This document shows positions 48,535-58,800 of a stretch of 64,000 nt of DNA, piece after piece. The notes beneath the pieces are model-generated. The model was given only the letters and a program-made list of their open reading frames with translations, was not told where the DNA came from and did no database searches. Source of the stretch: Ceraceosorus guamensis (Eukaryota > Basidiomycota > Exobasidiomycetes > Ceraceosorales > Ceraceosoraceae). The stretch spans positions 16,916 through 80,915 of the forward strand of contig NW_020290018.1 of NCBI RefSeq assembly GCF_003144195.1, read 5' to 3'. The position numbers and the translations under genes were made by a program. Numbering within the stretch: the first letter of the stretch is position 1; each line of letters begins with the position of its first letter.

Positions 48535-50951
48535 TCACACCTCGGCGCTACGAGATGGCCTGCTGGTCTGACCGAGAACCTGCATTTCAACGGCTTCGTC
48601 CGAGCCGGTAGGTGAAGAGCTTCGCCAAGGAGTCGATGCTGCGCTGACCTTCGACGTTGCATCTCCTCGACGCTCCGTGGCATCGGTTGGAGGACGTGCC
48701 CGTGTCTGACGAGACTCGGAGGGGTGCTCTGAAGCTTCTCCTTGCTCGCGTTTCTTATCCTCTGAAGCGCGCGGAGGGTCTCGCACGCCGACGATGCCCT
48801 GTGAGGTGTGCAAATGAGGTAGAGATCAGAACGGCCCGTGCTTGCCGCGCAACATCATTCTGACTGACCACTTTGCGAAGCCATATGACAGCTACTACGA
48901 GAGCGTAGGCTGATGCGGCAAAGCAGGCCCAGCCAGCAGCTCGGTATCCTTCCAATAGTGCTGCCTCTGGAGACTTTGTCGAGCTTGCACGACGTGTAAC
49001 GCCAGCAGCGATGGACTGCACAACGGTGCAAGAAAGTTCAGTCGTTTCGCGAGGGAAAGTAGGCAGGCTTCGAAGATGATGCTCACACTAGTGATGGCAA
49101 GGCCAAAGGATGTCGCTAGCCGAGTTGTCGTATTGAACACGGAGCCAGCAATGGAAGCTTGACGTGGCCCGACGCTTTGCACAGCCAAGAGTTGTGCGCT
49201 GGGAAAAGCGAGATCAGGTCCAACTTGCAGTACCATGACCTTGCACAGCTCGCAGCGCATCAGCGTGGTGGATGTTTCGCACAGAGAGGCAGATGTCGAG
49301 AGGCAGCACTCACCCAAAACATGCCCCTCCAGTAGCTCCATTGAGGGGACATGAGACTGAATATCAAAGCGGCAGCCATGACCATGAGATCGCCACAGAT
49401 GATGAGAATGAAGGTGGACACTCTGCTGACGAGCCATCCAGCAGCCACGTTGAGGATCAGACCAACGAGCACGAGTGGCAGGAATCGCACAGATGTCTCT
49501 AGCGGTGCTGTGAGTTGTACTTTGGACGAGGCGACAGAGCTGGACTTTGAGCAGCTATCATTGACGCTCCAAGCACATCTTTTGCTGCTCACTTTCTTGA
49601 AGGAATAGCGTGCTGAAAAAGGAGAGGCAGTTAAAAGTCATCCTGTGGAAAGTTGCAATTTAGCTGCTGCTTGCGCACCACGACATCTGTCTGCGCGCCA
49701 TCCTGGAGCGGAGCTCACCAAGCGCCGAAGATGTAGAGCAGCATGGGCCCAAATTTCGGCGCAAGCAGAACCGAAGGGGGCAAGATGGGTCTGCGGCAAG
49801 GGCTATTGGATGACGGATCGGAAGCTGCAAGCGCCAAGTACAAGCGCTCCAGTCTGCGTTCCCAGGCCACAAAAGAGCAAAGGATGACGACGGAGATGGA
49901 GAGCAGCGAAGGAATGTACGGCGTGGCCCATGCCCTGGGAGCCAGTTCAGCGTCTGCCAGACTGAAGGTGAGCAGAATCAGACCACTGGTGACCAAGATT
50001 GCACCCATGTAGTCAAAGGTGGCCAGCGATTGACGCCATGTGGGTCTTGTACCACCTGTCAGATTGTCTGTGCTGTTGGCATCGCTCTGCCCTCGCAGCG
50101 TCCCATCGGTATGGCCCTCAAGCGGCACGGTTCTGCCTGTGATGAGCATCTCGTCGTCCGCTGGCAGCACAGCGATGGCCAAGGCGAAGAAGAGGGCACT
50201 GAAGCCGATGATGAAGTAGTAGATGGCGCGCCACTTGGTCGCAAACACGCCGCCCAACAGCAGCCCACTGAGAGGAGAGAGCATGCAGCAAGGCGTGGTC
50301 GGATCGTGGCCAGAGGCGTGTCAGGAGAGTCGACCGGGTACGCCATGGCAGGGCTGGGGGAAAGAGATACGCACATGACGTAGCCCACCGGCTGGCCTCC
50401 TCCCAAGGCAGCGAACGCGTTGTTCTTAAAGTTACCCTCTGGAATACTGGCTCCAAGCATTCCAACGCAAGCCGGAGAGATGAGAGCCACGCCGACACCC
50501 ATTGCAGCACTAGCCACGATCAGCTGCTGTCCGCTGGTGACAAAGATCGTTAGGAGAGAGACGATCTGGGAGGGGGAGGGGGAGGGGGAGAAGGAGGGCA
50601 ATGCAGCGGTTGAAGCAAGTGCAAGCGGAAATGACGCGCAGGGCTGAGTGAAGGCGTTGTATGGCACGAACTCACCATCTGCCAAGCAACGCCGATGAGG
50701 AAGGAGGGCCTCCTGCCAAAGGTGTCGGCCAAACCACCGAAGACGAGCAGCAGGGCACCATTGACGAGGGACAAGCTGGTGAGCGGCCATTGAGCTTCCT
50801 GAACCGATAAGCCCACATCCTTGGCGATGGAAGGCAAAGCGATGGTCAGCGCTCCGTTGAGCATGGTCGATAGCACAGTGCTTCCCGTCGCTGCGATGAC
50901 GCAGAGCATTGCTCGCAGCCTGGGGTGAGAGGACAAGAGCGTGGCGCGCAT
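48535..50951 (-). CDS. Major facilitator transporter (DHA2-like drug:H+ antiporter)
   Basis: Multi-pass membrane exporter, probably plasma membrane. Eight exons: 50951–50676, 50565–50375, 50267–49719, 49612–49593 (20 nt), 49519–49314, 49239–49087, 49015–48872, 48798–48535; 600 residues. TM1–2 read TVLSTMLNGALTIALPSIA and WPLTSLSLVNGALLLVFGG, followed by the MFS loop signature LADTFGRRPSF. The 14-helix plan fits the Atr1/DHA2 group: ATFDYMGAILVTSGLILLTF, then TLFLQ, APLETSVRFLPLVLVGLIL, and the late signature GPRQASIAGSVFNTTTRLA. The C-terminal ~88 residues are a hydrophilic cytoplasmic tail. Substrate cannot be read from sequence. The 20-nt exon carries TLFLQE in the middle of a helix. It diverges from the glycosylase gene. 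Confidence 0.88.
50568..50591. repeat. GGGAGG repeat in MFS intron 1
   Basis: Four G-runs separated by single A residues lie just inside the acceptor end of the first MFS intron; the transcript strand is C/T-rich, forming the polypyrimidine tract. The plus strand could form a G-quadruplex. Confidence 0.8.
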
Positions 50952-51245
50952 GATTGCGTGGCGTAGCGCGGAGAAAGGAGGAATGGGCGAGGAGGGCGAG
51001 GAATGGAGCGCGTGAGCGTGAGCGTGTGAGCGAGGATGTGAAGGGTATGGAGTATGCGAGATGTGACTAGACTGCTCGCTATACCACTTAGACTACTGTT
51101 ACATTCAGATTGGCAAGCAGGAAGCAGCCGCGGAACATCCAGACACAAATGGCCAATGGATGCATGTGCAAATCAAGAATTAATTCTGAATCGATTCGTT
51201 CTTGATTCTGGTTTCTGTTTCTGATTCTTCCAGCATGCATAGCAT

Positions 51246-51287
<42 letters not shown>
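51246..51287. repeat. (CAG)14 microsatellite
   Basis: Trinucleotide run in the MFS/glycosylase intergenic region; not in a credible gene. Confidence 0.95.
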
Positions 51288-51474
51288 AGCCCGCTCGCTC
51301 GCTCTGTCTGCAGGCGCCATGCGCAGCGCCATCACGCACGCGGCCGCGGCCCAGGTGGAATTTGCATTTGCATGCAGGAACGGCGGGCGGCATTCAAGAC
51401 ATGCCATGGATGCTGGCTGATGTTCACGATGATCACGATTCTGATTCTCGGAGAATTTAAATTTGCCGTAATCA

Positions 51475-51482
51475 TCACGTGA
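51475..51482. promoter_or_regulatory. TCACGTGA palindrome
   Basis: Perfect E-box-type palindrome between the divergent MFS and glycosylase genes. Function inferred only from its form. Confidence 0.3.
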
Positions 51483-51943
51483 GCGGGTGAGCATGGCTGA
51501 CCTCATCAGCTCTTCGTTGCTGCTGCATGAGGTGGAGGTGAGGTATCGTGAATGGCGCATCGTCATGATAGACGCGTGAATGGAGTAGCACGCACGCACG
51601 CGACACCATCTACGTGTGAAGAGGCTTGTCACATCAACACCTCCTCCTCCTCCTTCTCCTCCTCCTCCTCCTTCTTCACACTCGCGACTTCTCTGCACCA
51701 CCTTCATGTCTCGTCACACAGATACATAGGCTCTTCCCTCTCCGTCCAGCGGTCACCTCACCAAGACGCTCAGCTGACTCGCACCTTGACTGGCGCTTGT
51801 CCCCGCTACTCGAGCCATCGCCCGTCATTCAGCGGCTACTCTGCCTCAGCACTCATCCTTTAGGTGCCGCACGCCCGCAGCTCCACCCAGCGCTTTTCCT
51901 TCCCCTCTCGCAGTTAGGTCGGTGCAGCGCGACAGTGTGCGCC

Positions 51944-53781
51944 ATGCCTAGACCTAAGCGATCAGTTGCGAACAGCGCAGCTTCCGCTCCTGTGACGACG
52001 ACGACGAAGACAACCCCTCCTCGTCAAGTCAAACCTGGCTCCTTACCACCCACCCCACCGGCATCGGAGATGAAGCAGATGCTCGACACGGCATCCAGCA
52101 GCGCAAGCACGGGGCGCCGCGGCGCATCACGCGCATCCAGGGGCAAGGCGGTGAAGGAGGAGGTGGAGCAAGTGGAGCAAGCGGCTGAGAGGCAGACGAC
52201 GGGCAAAGACGGCGACAGCGCCGCACCTTCGTCGCCTAGCAAGCAGACGCAATCGGAGAAGAAGCTGAATCTGTTGAGGAACTCGTTGGACACTGGTCCC
52301 TTTCCTAATCACGTGGCCCCAACGTCGGAGCAGGCTTGGGAGGTGGCCCACGTGCTCAGAGAGTGGCACGGATACAAGGACATTCCACGCAAGACCACAA
52401 ATATGCACAGGGAGGACAAGTTTGGTGGTTGCGGCAACGTGTGAGTAGCGCCATCAGGTGGGCCAGGCAGTGCGAAGCGCGCCCTCGGTCCGGTGGCTGG
52501 CCGGTCGAGCGGGCGGGCGTGCGAAAAAGCATCCGAATGACGATCCTCCTACAACCCTGCATGTGGACCCACTCCCCACACTCAAGTCCAAATGTGCTGG
52601 ACGCCCTGATCAGAACGGTCATGTCGTGCAACACAAGCAGCAAGAACAGCACAGCAGCTCACAAGGCCATGTGCGAAGCTTATGGCAGCAAAAACTTTCA
52701 AGCGCTATTGGATGCTCCCCACGCTCAGTTGGCAGAAGTGATACGCTGCGGTGGATTGCATGACAGAAAAGCTAGGATCATCCAAGGGGTGAGCTTGTGT
52801 TGCTCGGCGACCTCGGCTTGCATGCCAACACGTCTGAACTGGCTGACGCCAGCAAGCATGCTCACATCACCTTCTCCTGCCCCCCCCCCAATCATACACT
52901 CAGATACTTCGACGCACCTCGGAACTGCACGGTGTACTCTCGCTGGATCATTTACACTCTGCTCCTGCTCGACAAGTCATGGAGGAGCTGGTCGCTTTTG
53001 ACGGCGTTGGTCCAAAGGTCGCAAGCTGCTGCAGTGCCTTTTGCATCGGCAACGACGAGATGGCCGTCGATACGCACGTATACAGGCTTTCCAAAGCGCT
53101 TGGGTGGGTGCCTGACAAGGCCACTCGAGATCAGACTTAGTGAGTTGCGCATGCCGGCGTACGTGCGTCCGTCTGCATCAGTTCGCTCCAGCCTCCAATT
53201 CTAAACTTGTACCATGTCTCTCATCTCTCGTCCACAGTTTTCATCTCGCGGAACGTCTACCTTCCGAGCTCAAGTACGGTCTGCACGTCTTGCTCATCAG
53301 ACACGGCAAGAGCTGCGCCAACTGCAGCGCAAAGGGCTTTGCGACGGATCAGAGGGCGCGGCGACAAGATTCGGAGGATGCTGACGAGACGGGCGCTAGG
53401 GATGACAGCAAAACCAACGTTGCCATCAAGAAAGAGGAAAGCGGCACACAAGAGCTTGCCATCAAAGCAGAGACCGAAGATGCAGGCGGGGTAGATGAGC
53501 AAAGGGACGCGAAAGAACAAGTGCGAGAAGTCAAGGAAGAAGCAGACAAGGAACACAAGGCTCCAGCTGCTCTGCAATCCGATGTGTGCCCACTGAAAGC
53601 TGCTGGACTGCTTGGCAAAGGCAAGAGCCGCGTCAAGAAGAGCCAAGCTTCTCCACCAGCTGAAACGCATGCATCTCCGGGCACTGCTGACGCGACAGGC
53701 AAGCGCAGAGGCAGGCCAAAGAAGGAGAGTGCGCCGGAGGACTCTACACCGGCAAGACGCTCAAAAAGACAAAGGGTCTGA
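51944..53781 (+). CDS. HhH-GPD DNA glycosylase (endonuclease III-like)
   Basis: Base-excision repair enzyme of the endonuclease III superfamily, probably nuclear. Four exons: 51944–52440, 52587–52788, 52904–53139, 53238–53781; 492 residues. A basic disordered N-terminus is followed by the glycosylase fold: VLDALIRTVMSCNTSSKNS, then helix–hairpin–helix FDGVGPKVASC with the catalytic-type Lys, then VDTHVYRLSKALGW with the catalytic Asp. The C-terminal Fe–S loop of endonuclease III (four Cys) is reduced to HGKSCANC, two visible Cys, so a 4Fe–4S cluster is doubtful. The last ~150 residues are charged and end in Lys/Arg-rich motifs (KRRGRPKK, RRSKRQRV), an AT-hook-like and nuclear-localisation-like tail. 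It converges with the PL14 gene, only 51 bp between stops. Confidence 0.87.
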
Positions 53782-53832
53782 ATGTTGCCATTGAAGCCTA
53801 CCGTCTCGATGCTCGCAATGCGACACATTTTG

Positions 53833-56342
53833 CTACCTGGTGATGGTCACTCGGAAGCCTTTGAAATAGACTGCTTGCGGCCGAGGCGTGGCCCATTCGC
53901 TAGCGCGCAGAGAAGGAGGGGTTGTTGTCAGTCAGGAGAATTGTGCCGCGTTCGTATCCAGAAGCAATCCAACTCACTCTCCGTGACCACCAAAGAAGCT
54001 GTGCGGGAGAGGCGAGTCAATACGAACTGCGACGGCGCGGATGATGTTCGCAGCAGCGGATCGAACGACCTTATATCCAAAGGTGCCACTCACGTAGAAA
54101 AGAATAGACCCTTGTGCGCAGCGGGAAAAGCGACTCGATCGAAATGCAGCACCTGACGACCATTACTGTACACTGTCAATTTGCCGTCTTGCACATTGGC
54201 GCCTATCCCCAGCTCGATGGTCTGGGTCAGACGCGTCCATGCGCCCCTGGTGAAGCTGAAAGATCCTCGACCTAGTGAAAGACCATAGTCGCCCTTTGAA
54301 GCGAAGGTCGAGTTCAGCTTCTATCACGACCTTGCGCGTCGCAGAGTGGGTCCGCGTGCTCACATTGCAAATGGTGTGGGGCGGAAGCTGACAGATCGCT
54401 GGATCTTGTTGCACCTGTGGGACTGTCAGCTCGATCAAGAAGACCAAGATGGAGAGAATCAATTAGGACAAGCGTTCTCTCGGTAGTTTGCAGAACTGTC
54501 GCGAGTCGAAATGAGGCAGAAGTCTTGAAAAGCACGTCGACCTTCCAAACCGTTTGCTTGACAGGCGGCATGGCACTCGGCTGTGGGTCGAACGATGATC
54601 TCGAACTGATGAACGAAGATAGCGTCATTTGCTGAAATTCGATCCCAATTCTCGATCAAAGCCGTGTTGCAAGCGAGGCGCACGCAGCGTGACAGCATTC
54701 GCGCTCGTGTATCGCTCGGGCTGGGGAGCTCTGCAGGTTCAATGCGAACAGACTGTCAGACTCACGATACATGTACAATTCTCCTGCGCCCTTCTTACCC
54801 GGCAATTGACGCTCGTCAGAGGGGAGAGCTCGACGTCGAACGACCCGAGCAGCAGCGCGACGCGGACTCACATCCGGTCTCCACATGAACCTTGCGCTCC
54901 AGCAGTCGGACGCTTCATCACCACCCGAGCAGCTTTCCCGCCCACCGTACAAGCCGGGTAGCTTTCCCCCCTTGACCCAATCGAAAGAAGCGGGAAAAAA
55001 GACAGAGTAGGACAGAGTGACGGCGAGTGCGGATGTGAGGTTGAGTGGTGTTGCAGCGTAGAATTGCGTTCCTCCTACAGGTTCTGAGCCAGGATTTGAC
55101 GAGCCTACGGGTAGAGACGACACTTCAGCGGCGTGTGGGCATCGTCAAGACACCCCGAGAAAGGAGCTCACCGGGGGGATAATACACCTGCAGGACCGAG
55201 TCTGGTGCGTTGCTTACCGCAGCCGAAAGTCCCGCATTCGCTTTGACTACAGAAGAGCGCGGCTGAACCACTCGCAGGGGCTGAGCAGATTTTCCCAGCA
55301 TTGCCGCTGCTTGCTGAGCGCCAGAGGAGTACAATGTCGTATTCCTTGCTTGCTGGGCTTGACCTGCAGCCCCTTGATTATCGGCAGAGGCAGGCTGTGC
55401 TCCCCCAATATCAACTTGACCCCCCGTGCTTCCGTTGGCGATTCTGCCATTACCACTCTGCACGTCCTCGCCAACTTGACTCGCACTCAAATTAGCAGTC
55501 TGTGCTGCAGGAATAGCGAGTGCGGGAGGCGGTGGAGCAAAAGCGTAGTCTGGCAAACCGTTAGTCATGACGTCCATGTTTGCCTGTCCAGAACTGAAAC
55601 GAAGAATGTTGAATGAGGTCATGTTCTGAAAGTGCGCAGGTAGCGACCAAGATTGACCGGCTTTGATCGAGCTTGTGGGCCATGCGATGTGTGCACTCGA
55701 TCCGGCCTCGCTGCCATCTTCCGCTGAGCCCGGGACGCCTTGCGTGGCTGGTCCACGCTGGCCATCCTCTTCGCTGCCATTGTCATCTTCCTGCTCACTC
55801 GAGCCGTGAGCGTTACCGTCATCGCCCGTTCCTGCATTCTCTTCTTGCTGCCCTTCTTCTGCGCCTGCGTCTGCATCCGTATCATCCTCCACCTCATCAT
55901 TTGCTCCTTGCCAAGCGGCTCGAAGAGGTGCCATTGCTGTCGGCGTCGCAGGGGATGATGGCGATCTCGTACTTCTGCGCCCCACGTTGTTCTTCTCATT
56001 CTCCTTCTTCTGCTTCGGCACTACCAAAAGCAGCGGGCGATCTGCTGCCGCTTCTGCCGCCTCGATCGCTCGTGCACACCTTCTCGAAAGCAATGGAGGC
56101 AGATCCTCTTGAGGCGACGCCTGCATCGGAGCTGTACGTGAGCTGTCTGGCGCAAAAGTGTGCGCTCTCCCTTGACGATACATGATCGCCAAGGTGATGC
56201 ACAAGCACACGATGAGCAGCACCTTGCGCCTCTGAACACCACCGTCGCAGTTACTGTTCGATCGAGTTGCTTGACATCCTTGCCCAAGCTCTGAGCCCTG
56301 GATGGATGTGTTTCGATGTCTTCGAAGGCGCGTGTACGACAT
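53833..56342 (-). CDS. Membrane-anchored polysaccharide lyase, PL14-like
   Basis: Likely uronan/alginate-type lyase or related carbohydrate-binding protein. Six exons: 56342–55172, 55104–54766, 54422–54364, 54320–54094, 53998–53978 (21 nt), 53899–53833; 627 residues. The C-terminal half shows the PL14 plan: FYAATPLNLTSALAVTLSYS, DWVKGGKLPGLYGG with a Cys-Ser-Gly-Gly loop, RFMWR, GELYMYLPQVQQDP, SLGRGSFSFTRGAWTRLTQT, VYSNGRQVLHFDRV, FFGGHG, then VYFKGFRVTITR. The N-terminus has no cleavable signal but a hydrophobic stretch, VLLIVCLCITLAIMY (about residues 45–60), after basic residues: a type II signal anchor. About 280 residues of acidic, Ser/Gly-rich linker follow. The intron 54321–54363 is only 43 nt. 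The enzyme class comes from motif resemblance; substrate unknown. Confidence 0.8.
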
Positions 56343-57142
56343 ACTTGAACGAAAGACACACACACAAAGGGTCTGCTGTGTGTGAGCGAGCACTGCCTGA
56401 TCCTAGCTGTGGCGAGAAGGAGCAGTGATGTGAAGAGAGTGCGAGTGAGGGAAAGCAAATCGCAAATGTCTGCAGACGCGCAAAATGTAGCGGAGCAGGA
56501 GATGCTGATTTGAGCGTCGAGAAGCATCGCTGTTCTTTCCGGACCCCCTCTTTTGTCAATCAACACGGCTCTCCACTCGTGACTCCAGTCGGCGGTGAAC
56601 GGGGCAAGCAGTCTCTGGCAGCTCCAGCAATCGGCTCTCTAGGTGGAGCCAGAGCAGCTGCAGGATCATTCTCTCCTTACCACATCGATGCCGATGCTGC
56701 TGTATACAAGCGGTGCGAAAGCCGGTCAGCCGCTGAGCAACGGCAGAGGGCGTTCACACGGTAGAACCTGCTTCAACATCCGCCTGTCCTGTCCTGTCCT
56801 GTCCTTGGCCGAGCTGCTGTGATCCCTATCAATTCGGCTACTATAGCAAAGCAATTCATTGAATGGATGCTGAGGTCCAACGTGTGCCATACTTGACTCA
56901 TACCACCGTCTCTCTTCCGCCAGTCAAACGGTCACGAGTCTTGAGGCGCGAGTGTGAGCGTGAGCGTGAGTGTGGGTCGGAAGACCATGGCTTGCGGCTG
57001 GCAGGCAGGCAGACAGGCAGACAGGCAGGCAGCTAGGAGACGCGAGTGCATGCATGGCGATCGAGGGGCGAGGAATTTGGCAGCATTAACGCGGCCCATT
57101 CATACCACGCAGCGTGTCGCGCGCGCGCGCGGTTACTCATAG

Positions 57143-57150
57143 TCACGTGA
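57143..57150. promoter_or_regulatory. TCACGTGA palindrome
   Basis: Perfect palindrome about 720 bp upstream of MDH in the shared PL14/MDH intergenic region. Regulatory use is inference. Confidence 0.3.
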
Positions 57151-57809
57151 GTCCCATATGCCAAAAGACTCACGACTGCAGCAGATTGTTCCAGACTGCA
57201 CTCAAAGTGTGAGCAAAGGTCTCCGGATTCACGCGCGTATCAGCACAACACGTGACTATCATGACACAACGCGCGCGTGAGACCGTGCGGAGCAACCGGG
57301 CGGGCGGGCGACTTCCTGCTGATGATCGATCGCGAGCTGCTGCTCCGTGCATATACGCGTGATGGGTGAGCGTCACGAGCCACGAGCCGCGTGAGTAGAG
57401 AAGCCAAGTCCGACTTTGCGTGCTTGGATGCGTAAATGTTGAATGGCAGCTAAGCAGCACGCAGCACGCAGCACGCAGGCCAACAGCCATGCAAGTGTGT
57501 GAGTCGCAGGTGGAGAGCAAAATCCGACTTCCCAGCACCCGTGCACGCCGGCCCACCCGGCGAGCAGCAGCTATGAGCGAGCGGTGCGAGCAGGCGAGGG
57601 AGCGCAGGCAGTTGTATACTGTATACCTATCCACATGCAGCAGTAGTAAGTAGTAAGCTGTCGGTGACTGAAGCACACCTGGCCATCCATCATCTTCCAG
57701 CTGCGATGCACGGCTGCCATTCGTGATTCCTCACCCTCACCCACACCCACACCCTCATCCTCACCACCATCATTCGCTCACGCAATCCATTTCATCCCCA
57801 TTATTCGCT

Positions 57810-57811
<2 letters not shown>

Positions 57812-57858
<47 letters not shown>
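57812..57858. repeat. (CA)n microsatellite just upstream of MDH
   Basis: About 47 nt of CA ending 14 nt before the MDH ATG, so it probably lies in the 5' leader. Confidence 0.95.
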
Positions 57859-57862
<4 letters not shown>

Positions 57863-57872
57863 ATCGCACATC

Positions 57873-58769
57873 ATGGTCAAGGCTACTGTCATCGGAGCTG
57901 CGGGTGGTATTGGCCAACCGCTGTCCCTGCTGCTCAAGCAATCCACCATCATCACCGATCTCGCCCTGTACGATGTGTGCGTATGCGTACCTTGCATCTC
58001 AAAGGAATCCGCCATTCAAAAGTCGCTGACACATTCCACCTGCTCGTGTCTCCTCTCCCACACAGCGTCAATGCTCCTGGTGTCGCTGTAGACATTTCTC
58101 ACATTGACACGCCCAGCGTCGTCCAAGGCTACCTGCCAGACAACGATGGTCTTGCAAACTCTCTCAAGGGCACCGACATCGTCGTCATTCCTGCTGGCGT
58201 GCCACGCAAGGTGAGCGTCGTGGCAGACTTGAGATGGCATGCTGCCAGCGAGCTTCGAGCAGATCGGGCAGAAAGCGCAGACTCTAGGCACACCGCACTT
58301 CCCTTGGCGGCGCCGCACCGCCTTTCTTGCCTGGTTGTGTACGCTCTCATAGCATTTGCGACCCATCAGCTTTCAACGTCATCAGGCTTCCTCAGCGACA
58401 TCTATTGACGTGCGCTTCTGCCCACTCTCCATTTGTAGCCCGGCATGACTCGTGACGATCTTTTCAACGTGAGTGTCATGCCTCCCTCATTATGCGAGCT
58501 TCTCACCTTTGCCGGCACTTTTTGACACCGCTTCTTCCACAAACTTGCAGATCAACGCTGGTATCGTTCGTGACACTGCCATTGCTATCGCGACCCACGC
58601 TCCCAAGGCATTTGTGCTGGTCATCAGCAACCCAGTGAACAGCACCGTCCCAGTCGTCGCGGAGGTCTTCAAGAAGAAGGGCATCTACGACCCCAAGCGG
58701 TGAGACCTCGCGAGCTGTGAAATTTGCGCAGCAAGTCCAAGGCTGACACTTAGACTGCTGTGATTTCTC

Positions 58770-58800
<31 letters not shown>

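Larger units (their letters stand above)
50952..51943. other. Divergent MFS/glycosylase promoter region
   Basis: About 990 bp. It holds a CAG run (51246–51287), a TCC-rich tract (51641–51675) and a palindromic TCACGTGA (51475–51482). No gene seen; poly-Gln, Cys or Leu frames across the CAG run are repeat only. Confidence 0.65.
56343..57872. other. Divergent PL14/MDH intergenic region
   Basis: About 1.5 kb without a recognised gene. Short repeats: GTCCT (56784–56805), GGCAGGCA-type (57000–57033), GC alternation near 57117, and a CA run ending 14 nt before the MDH start. TCACGTGA at 57143–57150 and CACGTG at 57249–57254. Confidence 0.65.

Noticed and set aside
48271-48615. 114-codon frame with a long Asp run
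   Set aside because: It is the GAT microsatellite plus intergenic flank and the antisense of the MFS 3' exon; no family resemblance.
51202-51420. Poly-Gln frame over the CAG run
   Set aside because: Repeat-only frame between two divergent genes.
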